Part shown: positions 52,001-64,000 of the stretch, piece by piece
Layout of the letters: every line of letters starts with the position of its first letter
Position numbering within the stretch: the first letter of the stretch is position 1
Source: Megamerina dolium
Lineage: Eukaryota > Arthropoda > Insecta > Diptera > Megamerinidae
NCBI GenBank assembly: GCA_963854835.1
Contig: OY978530.1
Span: forward strand, 20,795,437 to 20,859,436
Reading direction: 5' to 3'
Length of the DNA: 64,000 bases
Translations under genes and position numbers: made by a program
Notes under the pieces: model-generated
Told to the model about the DNA's origin: nothing
Databases searched by the model: none
What the model saw: the letters and a program-made list of their open reading frames with translations, nothing else

Positions 52001-52336
52001 ACCATAGGATTACCTTTCCAATGGTATATAAAACATATTTTTAAAGAAATTTTATATATTTTAAATATATTTTTTTATGGTCATACTTTCGCTATAGCAA
52101 ATATGTGCACAGAGGAATAGTGAGGCAGTTATAATCATAGCGGTAGACATAGACAATAGATTAAGGAAAAATAGTATGAAATAGTATAATTAACTAATTA
52201 TTTTATTAATCTAATAAAGACCACATTGTTAGAGCCCTATGTTGTAGATTACCCCGATGGTGAATACAATATTGAAACAAATGAATAAAATTTCAATACC
52301 AAAAATTACAAAGAGATTTCAATGCTAAAACTTCTG
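52001..52336. other. AT-rich spacer between inverted repeat and minisatellite
   Basis: No recognisable content. Confidence 0.3.
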
Positions 52337-53369
52337 TCGCGAAGCTGGCGTCGGGCCTATAAGGGTTATTTTTTTGCGACCGGCCGAAGGCCGGCTATCA
52401 AAAAAGCTTTTATCCTAAAATACTGTTGGTCGCGAAGCCGGCGTCGGGCCTATAAGGGTTATTTTTTTTGCGCCCGGCCGAAGGCCGGCTACCAAAAAAG
52501 CTTTTGTCCTAAAATACTGTTGATCGCGAAGCCGGCGTCGGGCCTATAAGGGTTATTTTTTTTGCGCCCGGCCGAAGGCTGGCTATCAAAAAAACTTTTA
52601 TCCTAAAATACTGTTGGTCGCGAAGCCGGCGTCGGGCCTATAAGGGTTATTTTTTTTGCGCCCGGCCGAAGGCCGGCTACCAAAAAAGCTTTTGTCCTAA
52701 AATACTGTTGATCGCGAAGCCGGCGTCGGGCCTATAAGGGTTATTTTTTTTGCGCCCGGCCGAAGGCTGGCTATCAAAAAAACTTTTATCCTAAAATACT
52801 GTTGGTCGCGAAGCCGGCGTCGGGCCTATAAGGGTTATTTTTTTTGCGCCCGGCCGAAGGCCGGCTACCAAAAAACCTTTTGTCCTAAAATACTGTTGGT
52901 CGCGAAGCCGGCGTCGGGCCTATAAGGGTTATTTTTTTGCGCCCGGCCGAAGGCCGGCTATCAAAAAAACTTTTATCCTAAAATACTGTTGGTCGCGAAG
53001 CCGGCGTCGGGCCTATAAGGGTTATTTTTTTGCGCCCGGCCAAAGACCGGCTATCAAAAAAACTTTTATCCTAAAATACTGTTGGTCGCGAAGCCGGCGT
53101 CGGGCTTATAAGGGTTATTTTTTTGGCGCCCGGCCGAAGGCCGGCTACCAAAAAAGCTTTTGTCCTAAAATACTGTTGGTCGCGAAGCCGGCGTCGGGCC
53201 TATAAGGGTTATTTTTTTTGCGCCCAGCCGAAGGCCGGCTACCAAAAAAGCTTTTGTCCTAAAATACTGTTGGTCGCGAAGCCGGCGTCGGGCCTATAAG
53301 GGTTATTTTTTTTTTGCGCCCGGCCAAAGGCCGGCTATCAAAAAAGCTTTTGTCCTAAAATACTGTTGG
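52337..53369 (+). repeat. GC-rich minisatellite, 11 monomers of about 94 bp
   Basis: Each monomer begins tcgcgaagccggcgtcgggc, followed by ctataagggttatttttttt, gcgcccggccgaaggccggc and a link of A6-7, cttttgtcctaaaatactgt. Monomers start near 52337, 52429, 52523, 52617, 52711, 52805, 52898, 52990, 53083, 53178 and 53273. Monomers 3 and 5 share gatcgcg and ggctggctat, and alternate with 2, 4 and 6, giving a two-monomer higher-order pattern. The ggccgaaggcc part is a perfect hairpin. Each monomer has a TATA-like ctataaggg. Confidence 0.93.
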
Positions 53370-53560
53370 TTGCGATACTGAATTTGAAGACATGCAGGTA
53401 ATTATATCGAAAGCCGTCCATATTGGTAACACTTGATGAAGTATCAGCTTGAAAACAATTTTTGAAATGCATACAAATTCTGGAAAAATATGTTTTATAC
53501 ACCATTGTGAAGGTAATTGTATAAGCTTTAGTATGGGTTCCGCGCCAGGAACCACTAAAT
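53370..53560. other. Link between minisatellite and ORF2
   Basis: It begins with a broken monomer start (ttgcgatactg). No gag-like ORF1 is present, although LOA-type elements normally have one. Confidence 0.4.
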
Positions 53561-56500
53561 GTGTGTCAACTCAATATTCACCACAGCAAAGCAGCATCAG
53601 CAATGATGGTGCGGAGCTTCGATGAGGATGAGCTTGACATTGCACTGGTTCAGGAGCCCTGGATTCTTCATGGAAGGATCAAAGGCCTATCTGCACAAAA
53701 GACCACTTTGTTTTATCCACAAACAGAGGGGAAGTTGAGGACATGCATTTTAGTTAGACATGGGATACGTGCGATTCTAATGTCTAACTTGTGTTCACCG
53801 GATCTCACAGTAGTGAGAATAGGTGACGGTGCGGGATCATTTATGATCGCATCAGCATACCTTCCATACGATTCTCCAGACGAACCACCTTCGAGAGAGG
53901 TGGAAGCTCTAGTGAGATTCTGTGATGGTAAGGGGGTTGGTCTGATCTTAGGCTGCGATGCCAATGCGCACAGTTCTGTGTGGGGCAGCAGCAATGAAAA
54001 CTATAGAGGAGAGTGTCTACTCGAATTTATAGAAAGATTTGGTCTACAAGTTGCCAATAGGGGAACAGAACCGACCTTTGTCGACGCACGTCGTTGCGAG
54101 GTTATTGATGTTACTCTGACGAATGTCAAAATGTTGGATAGGATTTTGGACTGGAGGGTTGTGGATAGACTAACCATGTCGGACCACAGGGCCATTCAGT
54201 TTGGGATTACGTCCGATAAAAGACATAGGAACGACTGTAGAATGGTAAGGATACCGAAAAGAACGGATTGTACAAGGTACTGCGAAGTTCTTGAGGAATT
54301 ATTGCCAAGGAGGTTTAAGAGACCTAGAACAACTGCAGATGTTGAGTATCAGGTGAGGGCTATCAGCTCAGCCATGATCAAAGCATTTGAAGCTTCATGT
54401 CCTCTGACGGTAGTGGACGAAGGAGATCCCACTCCATGGTGGAATGGGGAACTGGAATCCATGAAAAAGGAGACAAGGAAGGCTTTTAATCGTCACATGA
54501 GAGGGGACCCCAACGCATGGGACGACTACAAGTCAAAGAAAAGGGAGCTGAAGAAGACTCTACGCAACCGTAAAAGGAAAACGTGGAGGGAATTTTGCTC
54601 AAATATGCAAGATATGACCGATGTATGTAGATTACAGAGGATCATATCAAAGGACCCGGTGTCAAAGTTGGGATTAATTCGCAAAATGAATGGATCCTTT
54701 ACAGAGACAATCGGAGAGTCACTGAAATACCTGATGGAGGTGCATTTTCCAGGAAGCTTTAGATCGGAAGATCCTTGGGAAGCCACCCGCAAGGGTGCAA
54801 ACAGGAATGAAAGATTGGAAGCTGAAAGGATAGTCACCAGAGATGGAGTGATAAACGCCATTAAGCGTTTCTCTCCATTCAAAACAGCGGGTACAGATGG
54901 GATATTTCCAGCCCTACTTCAGTGGGGAGCAGAAGCTCTGGTAGACAGGCTTCTGGGAATATTTATTACTTGCCTGGCTACAGGATATATCCCGACTCAA
55001 TGGAGAGAGACTAAGGTTGTTTTTCTTCCAAAGCCGGGAAAAAGGGACTACTCAGAGGCTAAATCTTTCCGGCCGGTTAGCTTGACCTCCTTTCTGCTTA
55101 AATGTATGGAAGGAGTACTGGCGGACTACATGGAAGGGACAACGCTTCTGACAAAACCACTGAGCAGGTGTCAGCACGCGTTCAGAGCTGGCAAATCCAC
55201 TGAAACGGCCCTGCACGAACTCGATCGCGTAGCGGAGAGGGAACTGTCTTGTGGAGGGATATCTATGTCTACTTTTATGGATATAGAAGGTGCCTTCGAT
55301 AAGATTGGTTTCGATAAGCTAAGGATGGCCCTTGCTTCTCGTGAAGTCAGCCCAACCATTATAAGGTGGGTGGACAGCATGCTGAGGAAAAGGGCAATAA
55401 ACTTTCAAAATGGGAGTTACAGACTCAGAGGTAGGGTAGTCAAAGGGTGTCCACAGGGGTGAGTATTATCGCCCATCCTTTGGAACATCACGGCCGACTC
55501 CCTACTTCAGCTTCTGGACTCAAAAGGCATACACACCGTCGGGTATGCAGATGACATAGCGGTAACGGTGAGCGGTCAGTTCCTGGACACTATTTATGAT
55601 ACCATGAGAGGTGCACTCAAAATGGTTGAAGGATGGTGCACGGAACAAGGTCTCTCTGTAAATGCTAGTAAGTCGGAAACAGTACTCTTTACTAAAAGGA
55701 GGACTGGACTAACAATAGACCCTCTTAGGCTTTTTGGATCGAACATCAACGTATCCAAGGAAGTAAAGTATCTAGGTGTCATCCTGGATAACAAGCTGAC
55801 TTGGAATAGTCACGTCGATGACAAGATTCAGAAGGGCAAGCGGGTATTGCATCAGTGTAAGAGAGTGTTCGGTCTCATGTGGGGAATCACTCCCAGAGCA
55901 ACGCACTGGATCTACACAACGATGGTCAGACCCTTAATAACATATGCTGCTGTGGTCTGGTGGCCTAAGGTCACCCAAAAGACCGCGAAAAGCAAGTTAG
56001 ATAGGGTACAAAGAATGGCTTGTATTGGGATTACCGGAGCTATCCGGACGACCCCAGTAGAAGCATTGGAAGTTTTTCTCGGGCTGCTGCCGTTGGACTT
56101 GCATATTATGAAGTCAGCGGCATTAACAGCATTACGTCTGAAGACAACCAATAATTGGTATGGATTCGGCACAGAGAGGGGGCACAGGGGCATCCTGTCA
56201 CTGCTATATAGCAGTGTAAAGGAGTCGCAGATGCCAATGGAGGGAATGGGTAGGCTGAAGATGACTGAAAAGTCACACAGAACACTCATTGAAGACGGCC
56301 TCACACATGATGTATGTGAGGAAAATGACATCAGTATTTTTACAGATGGTTCATTAATGGATGGCAGAGCGGGTGCTGGAATCTTCTCTAAAGAGTTGGG
56401 ACTGGCATGCACTCTGAATCTGGGAAGATACGTATCGGTATACCAAGCAGAAATGCTAGATCTAATGCATGCGTTAGACCATCTACTGGATGGAAAGGTG

Positions 56501-57205
56501 CAAGGTAAGAAAATCTTGCTAGCACTCGATAACCAGGCGGTGGTCAGGCGGCTGCAACAACCTACGGTATCTTCTAAGTTGGCGCTCGAATGTGTTCAGA
56601 AACTTAATGGGTGTGCTCGTAGTAATGCGATTACTCTTATGTGGGTGAAGGGACACATTGGTATAGAACAGAATGAAGCTGCAGACTCCTTGGCTAGACA
56701 AGGATCTGAAGCTGAATTTTATGGACCGGAACCAGTAGTTGCTCTCAGCAGCGGGACGGTGAAGGCAAAGGTCGAAGAGTGGATAAAGAAACTTCATCTC
56801 ACGAGATGGGAGAACTTATCTACTTGTAGACAGGCAAAGGCTTCGTTGAGGCTATCAAAGGGCAGTGAATCGGGGAGGGCTCTCAGTCTAGGACGAATGA
56901 CTCTAAGCTGGTTGACTGCATTAATAACTGGGCATGGCAATTTCAGGTACCACCTCAGCAAGATGGGTCTTGTTGATGGGGAGGATGCTGATATTTGCAG
57001 ATTATGCATGGAAGAGGCAGAGACAGCGGCGCACATAGTGTGCCAGTGTCCTGCATTGGCAAGCAGGAGGTTGTCTACACTGGGTCGCCAATTTATTGAT
57101 GAACTCGAAATGTGGAACATACCCCACAAAGAGATGCTTGAAATAACGCGTGATGTTATTATGAGGAAGGAAGTAGAAGAATTCTGCAACCGAACAAATA
57201 ATTAA
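53561..57205 (+). pseudogene. LOA-like LINE ORF2 (endonuclease, reverse transcriptase, RNase H), one nonsense codon
   Basis: One continuous frame of 1214 codons plus stop, interrupted only by TGA at 55460-55462. Order: endonuclease (QLNIHHSKAAS, DIALVQEPWI with catalytic Glu, LILGCDANAHSSVWG, TMSDHRAI); reverse transcriptase (TAGTDGIFPALLQ, SFRPVSLTSFLLKCME, AFRAGKSTETAL, STFMDIEGAFDKI, VVKGCPQG before the stop, GYADDIAV at about 55544); RNase H (IFTDGS, YQAEMLDL, LALDNQAV, WVKGHIGIEQNEAADSLAR); and a Cys/His knuckle CRLCMEEAETAAHIVCQC. This layout is that of LOA/I-group LINEs. The stop replaces a Gly codon in the usual CPQGGVLSP motif, one substitution (GGA to TGA). The frame opens upstream at 53525 without ATG; the 53561 start is a GTG. 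ORF1 is missing. Confidence 0.88.
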
Positions 57206-57261
57206 CACACGATTTGAGGGACGAAAAGGGACCCATATAAGTGGTCTGATTCGGCTAATCC

Positions 57262-57640
57262 CTAAATTTATAAAATGGTGCTAAATTTTCGATAGGTAAA
57301 TAAGGCTTATTTTCGAAAAAAAAATTGGTTTTTGAAAAAAAAAAAATTTCAAATTTATAGTTTTGATAACTTTTAAAATGTAAAAAATAGGTATTTAATT
57401 ATATATATCAGTAGAAAGGTATTTAAAAAACCTTTCTTATGATACCCATATTATAGAAAAAAATTGCGTCGCTATCGAATAATCTCGACCTCAATTTTGA
57501 CTTTTGACCTTGAGCCACGCCTTGTATGGGCATTTGCAGAGACAACTTTTTTATTTTTTATATTCACAAAACGAAGCTCTATCCGAGGCAATTTTTTATT
57601 TTTTTTCCCTTCTGAGTCCGTATTCTGCACTTGTTCCAGC
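57262..57640 (-). repeat. Right long inverted repeat
   Basis: Reverse-complement partner of 51622-52000. It begins only about 57 bp after the ORF2 stop, leaving room for a very short 3' untranslated region and no visible poly-A tail. Confidence 0.85.
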
Positions 57641-58330
57641 ATAATTGCTATGTGCAAACTAAATACACCAGATAATCAATATTGTTGATATGTACACCGT
57701 GCACGTATAATTATGCACTTCTTTCTTAACGAAAAATCGGGATTGATCAAGTGACATACGCACATCTAAGCTGTTTCAAGTTGATTTATGTTATTTTCTT
57801 GTTTTATTATGGCTTTTTTGCCATTTTAAGGCTACACTATTACCTGGTCCATATTGGATTGATGGACCAACATACGGATTCATTTGGGTGAAGTTTTTTG
57901 TTTGTTTTGCGTTTAACGAATACGCATATCAAACGTATACATAAAGGGGACGAAGACGCACCCACTCACTTTGCACCTGGATACACCAAAGAGATGCACT
58001 AATTTACGTTTTTGCCAAAGGGAATGATTTTGCTTGAGTTTATTTACGACTTTTATGGAGTGGGCTGGAATATATTTGAATTTGTTTAATGAAATAATGA
58101 TGGCGACATGTTTATAAATGGCAACAGCGACAGCGATTCGCCTTGAATACTTTTGAGAACGAGAAATTGATGGAGATAAGGCCATAGCCACAGTCCCTTA
58201 ATATCTAATTTTCGTATGTGAACCTAACGTGATGGTTTGAATTAAGTTCTTTTGAGTTTGTGTTATTTATTTTTACATTATTTTATTTCGATTTACTTTT
58301 TTATTTTTATAAGTACCATTTATTTTTTAA
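57641..58330. other. Unassigned region
   Basis: No recognisable protein or repeat; a 92-codon minus-strand frame at 57913-58191 has no motif I know. Confidence 0.3.
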
Positions 58331-58925
58331 TAGCTCAGTGCTCAGCTCAGTGGTTAGTGTGTTCGCCTTCTGATCTGTAGGTCGTGGTTCAATCCCCGGC
58401 TGTTGCATAACAAATTTAATATCGATAAGATTTTTCTTTCGAATGGTACCCACCTGTCGGCAAGCAATTGGCAATTCTTCCGACAGTAACAACTTGCCAT
58501 GAAAAAGCTTCTTAAAGAACTCTATGAAAAGCTCAGAAAAAGTGATGTCACAATGTTCTGCCGTTCGGAACCGGCTAAAATAAGTAGGTCCCTTCTAATA
58601 AAAAAAAAATTAAATATGTGGCACTTAAAGCCCCAAAGGGCTCATTGGCCGAGCTTCTCTTCCATTACTGTTGTGCGTCTTAAATTTGGACAGTATTAGA
58701 AGGAACCTACTTATTTTAGCCGGTTCCGAACGGCAGAACACTTGTGACATCACTTTTTCTGAGCTTTGTCACATAGTTCTTTTTAGAAGCTTTTTCATGG
58801 CCTTGGTCCCTTCTAATACTGTCCCAATTTAAGACGCACAACAGTAATGGAAGAGAAGCTCGGCCAATGAGCCCTTTGGGGCTTTATGTGCCACATATTT
58901 ATTTTTTTAATTTTTATTTATTTTT
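58331..58925 (+). mobile_element. tRNA-derived SINE with a second SINE nested inside it
   Basis: The outer SINE (plus) runs from the tRNA-like head (tagctcagtgg-type A box, gtggttcaatcccc-type B box, 58340-58402) through the body to ggtcccttctaata near 58600. It resumes with ctgtccc near 58818 and ends gccacatatttattttttta near 58915. Between lies a 5'-truncated copy of the same SINE on the minus strand (about 58601-58802). The 14 bases ggtcccttctaata flank the insert at about 58587-58600 and 58804-58817, a target-site duplication, so the inner copy was retroposed by a LINE machinery. Confidence 0.85.
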
Positions 58926-59014
58926 TATTTCAATCTTTTGTCATTCATTTTCAATTTCTTTTCTTTCAAATATTTCAAATATTTTCAAATTTCAAATATT
59001 TTCTCCCATTTTTG

Positions 59015-59345
59015 TTATATCTGTAAAAGAGTATAGGAAATAGGAAGAAGCTTGAAGTGGTTTTTTTTTAAATAGGTATCTAATCCAATGAGTCTGTAGT
59101 TTAGGGGACAGGCCTTTTTTCGTTGTGGATTATGAAGCATTACAAGCTCTCCTTCATAGAACCCTTTTGAATTTGCTTTCAAGTCATACCTGGCCTTCAT
59201 CTTATCGATTATCATCTGAGACCGCTCTCTGATGAACTGATGTACTTCATCCAACTGTTCCCGCTTTTCGCTAGTATAGTTACCTTCCTTTGATCACGTT
59301 GATGTTGCGACTCCAAATTTTAAATCAGCTGGTGTTGTGTACTAT
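59015..59345 (-). mobile_element. Gypsy integrase C-terminal fragment
   Basis: On the minus strand: PADLKFG, GNYTSEKREQLDEVHQFIRE, RSQMIIDKMKARYDLKANSK, GFYEGELVMLHNPQRKK. This is the C-terminal tail of Ty3/gypsy integrases, where the chain binds DNA (ARYD--AN, G-LV-L-NPQR). The frame ends at 59015. No LTR or PBS was identified. Confidence 0.75.
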
Positions 59346-61787
<2,442 letters not shown>

Positions 61788-61795
61788 AATAAAAA

Positions 61796-62147
61796 TAAAT
61801 ATGTGGCACTTAAAGCCCCAAAGGACTCATTGGCCGAGCTTCTCTTCCATTACTGTTGTGCGTCTTAAATTTGGACAGTATTAGAAGGGACCTACTTATT
61901 TTAGCCGGTTCCGAACGGCAGAACACTTGTGACATCACTTTTTCTGAGCTTTGTCACAGAGTTCTTTAAGAAGCTTTTTCATGGCACGTTGTTACTGTCG
62001 GAAGAATTGCCAATTGCTTGCCGACAGGTGGGTACCATTCGAAAGAAAAATCTTTTCGATATTAAATTTGTTATACATCAGCCGGGGATTGAACCCACGA
62101 CCTACAGATCAGAAGGCGAACACACTAACCACTGAGCTACGGCACCC
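61796..62147 (-). mobile_element. Full-length tRNA-derived SINE inserted in a (TA)n tract
   Basis: The most complete copy in the window, about 352 bp. The minus strand starts gggtgccgtagctcagtggt (A box), has gtgggttcaatccccggct (B box, 62079-62098), then a body with ggtgggtacca-type 3' edge, gccaattgcttgccgac, and a terminal gccacatatttatttttatt. (TA)n lies on both sides, as expected for insertion into the tract, which hides any target duplication. Confidence 0.88.
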
Positions 62148-62160
62148 ATATATATATATA

Positions 62161-62247
<87 letters not shown>
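62148..62247. repeat. (TA)n tract
   Basis: About 100 bases, continuing the tract split by the SINE. Confidence 0.95.
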
Positions 62248-62630
62248 TTACTACTTACTTATGTGGCCATATCAACCGAATATCGATTTAGGCCGAAAAT
62301 AACATGCTTCGCCAGCCATCTCTGTTCTTCGCTAGCTGGCGCCAGGTAGAAATTCCAAGCGCCGTCAGGTTCTCCAGTACTTGGTCTTTCCACCGGAGAT
62401 TTGGTCTTTCTCTTCTACCTCGTCCTTCAGCGAGTTCCGAATATAACACCTTCTTAGCTGGAGCGTGTTTTTCCATTCACTCGACATGACCTAGCCAGCG
62501 CAGCCGCTGGATTTTGATGCGCTTTACTATGTCAATATCGGCATACAGCTCGTACAGCTCATGGTTGTACCTTGTTCGGTACTCGCCGCCAACGCAAATA
62601 GATCCAAAGATCTTGCGTAGGGCCTTTCAT
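62248..62630 (-). mobile_element. 5'-truncated RTE-like LINE with (TAAG)n tail
   Basis: On the minus strand the body encodes LGHVEM-type sequence, [35 protein letters not shown] and the terminal ggccacataagtaag tail at about 62248-62264. It is the same subfamily as 2104-2647 and 2716-2970 and about as well preserved. Homology stops near 62625. Confidence 0.82.
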
Positions 62631-62948
62631 CTAAAGATGGTTCAACAGACCCCCTGGACGCTTGACTACCAACTTCCGCCATCATGCTATCTAACTTGGA
62701 GGGTGTGTCGACAATCTCCAAGGACGCATGACTGACACCTTTTATTTCAATTGGCCTACTTTTAGCAAAATTTTGGGGTTCCCGGTTTATTGGCCGTACC
62801 GTAAAATAAATTATAAGAATATTCATTAAAATAAACAATTTCTAGATGCAGCAAAAAATAATAATAATACATCATGAATCAAATAGCGTTTTATAATATG
62901 CTGACCATAGATGTATGGAAATAAATTTAATCGACCGACAATTTTGGA
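62631..62948. other. Unassigned spacer
   Basis: A 103-codon minus-strand frame (62527-62838) crosses the LINE edge and shows no known motif. Confidence 0.3.
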
Positions 62949-64000
62949 AATGGTATGGAGTTACAGACTCAGAGGTAGGGTAGTCAAATTGTGTCCACAA
63001 GGGGACGTAGTGTAGGGATGTTCCTTTGGAACATCCCTACTTCAGCTTCTGGACTCAAAAAGCATACACACCGTCGGGTATGTAGATGACATAGCGGTAA
63101 CGGTGAGCGGTAATTTCCTGGACACTATTTATCATACCATGAGAGGTGCACTCAAAATGGTTGAAGGATGGTGCACGGAACAAGGTCTCTCTGTAAATGC
63201 TAATAAGTCGGAAACAGTACTCTTTACAAATAGAAGGACTGGGTTAACAATAGACCCTCTTAGGCTTTTTGGATCGAACATCAACGTCTCCAAGGAAGTA
63301 AAGTATCTAGTTGTCATCCTGGATAACAAGCTGACTTGGAATAGTCACGTCGATGGGGAATTACTCCCAGAGCAGCGCACTGGATCTGGCCCTTAATAGC
63401 GTCTGGTGGCCTAAGGTCACCCATAAGACCGCGAAAAGCAAGTTAGATAGGGACGACCCCAGTAGAATCACTGGAAGTCTTTCTGGGGCTGCTGCCGTTG
63501 GACTTGCATGTTATGAAGTCGAAAAGTCGGCGGCATTAACAGCATTACGTCTGAAGACAACCAATAATTGGTAAAGGAGACGCAAATGCCAATGGAAGGG
63601 ATGGGTAGGCTGAAGATGACTGGAAAGTCACACAGAACACTCATTGAAGACGGCCTCACACATGATGTATGTGAGGAAAATGACATCAGTATTTTTACAG
63701 ATGGTTCATTAATGGATGACAGAGCGGGTGCTGGAATCTTCTCTAAAGAGTTGGGACTGGCATGCACTCTGAATCTGGGAAGATACGTATCGGTCTATCA
63801 AGCAGAAATGCTTGGTCTAATGCATACGCTAGACCATCTACTGGATGGAAAGGTGCAAGGTAAGAAAATCTTGCTAGCACTCGATAACCAGGCGGTGGTC
63901 AGGCGACTGCAACAGCCTACGGTATCTTCTAAGTTGACGCTCGAATGTGTTCTGAAACTTTACGGGTGTGCTCGTAGTAATGCGATTACTCTTATGTGGG
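62949..64000 (+). mobile_element. Second LOA-like LINE copy, 5'-truncated, with deletions; runs off the window
   Basis: Homology with 53561-57205 begins at SYRLRGRVVK (RT) and proceeds to the RNase H domain, still open at 64000. The RT catalytic box reads GYVDDIAV at 63079-63090 instead of GYADDIAV. Deletions near 63000-63040, 63354-63410, 63450 and 63573 break the frame. IFTDGS and YQAEMLGL of RNase H remain. It is close to the first copy at the DNA level (long identical stretches), so both are recent members of one family. Confidence 0.88.

Larger units (their letters stand above)
51622..57640. mobile_element. Composite inverted-repeat element enclosing a minisatellite and a LOA-like LINE ORF2
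   Basis: Inverted repeats of about 380 bp at both ends (51622-52000 and 57262-57640) enclose 5.3 kb holding an 11-copy GC-rich minisatellite and a LOA-like ORF2. Long inverted repeats next to internal tandem repeats recall Foldback/Galileo-type DNA elements. The simplest reading is a LINE inserted in such an element. A single unit with all three parts, or two opposite copies of a dispersed repeat, cannot be excluded. Confidence 0.6.

Noticed and set aside
52322..52549. 75-codon ORF across the minisatellite
   Set aside because: It is a translation of the repeat monomer (RRRAYKGYFF pattern) and appears only because the monomer phase happens to stay open.
52337..53369. Regular repeats with a conserved hairpin, superficially CRISPR-like
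   Set aside because: Whole 94-bp monomers repeat head to tail with no variable spacers, and the host is an insect; it is a minisatellite.
52337..53369. Bacterial or symbiont origin of the GC-rich block
   Set aside because: The A/T-rich links within every monomer and the insect LINE and repeat flanks fit a local minisatellite; no bacterial gene is present.

Overview
The window looks like transposon-dense, AT-rich DNA from a higher fly (Diptera, Brachycera; tephritid-like, genus not established). The only host gene I can support is a minus-strand Nuclear factor I transcription factor (NfI, 34345-38266). Everything else recognisable is mobile-element debris or repeat structure: gypsy-type LTR pol fragments, RTE-, Jockey- and LOA-like LINEs, mariner, pogo, a TTAA-flanked MITE, and a tRNA-derived SINE. 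In Drosophila melanogaster NfI lies on the dot chromosome (Muller F), which in many other flies is the ancestral X. An F-element or X location here is inference only.

Layout. 1-4643: gypsy pol remnant, fragment of an uncharacterised arthropod repeat family, two separate 5'-truncated RTE-like LINE insertions with clear target-site duplications, a SINE fragment and a dead mariner. 4644-23451: four head-to-tail copies of a 4.7-kb unit, about 0.1% diverged. 23452-34341: eroded gypsy, RTE-like, MITE, pogo, LINE and solo-LTR pieces. 34345-38266: five NfI exons read right to left, starting inside the DNA-binding domain; the upstream exon(s) are not in the window, so the adjoining intron is at least 25.7 kb. 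39655-49380: a 9.7-kb near-perfect palindrome whose 4.8-kb arms meet in a 114-bp (TA)n tract. 51622-57640: inverted repeats of about 380 bp enclosing an 11-copy GC-rich minisatellite and a nearly intact LOA-like ORF2 (one nonsense codon). 57641-64000: nested SINEs, gypsy integrase tail, (TA)n tracts, and a second broken LOA-like copy running off the end.

No operon or pathway is present. The striking content is architectural: a very young tandem amplification, a very young giant palindrome and a composite inverted-repeat element, all near or inside one developmental transcription-factor gene. The palindrome and the tandem array are both places where an assembly could fail, so long-read confirmation is the first check. 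All boundaries were read by eye; family names rest on recognised protein motifs, not on a database search.
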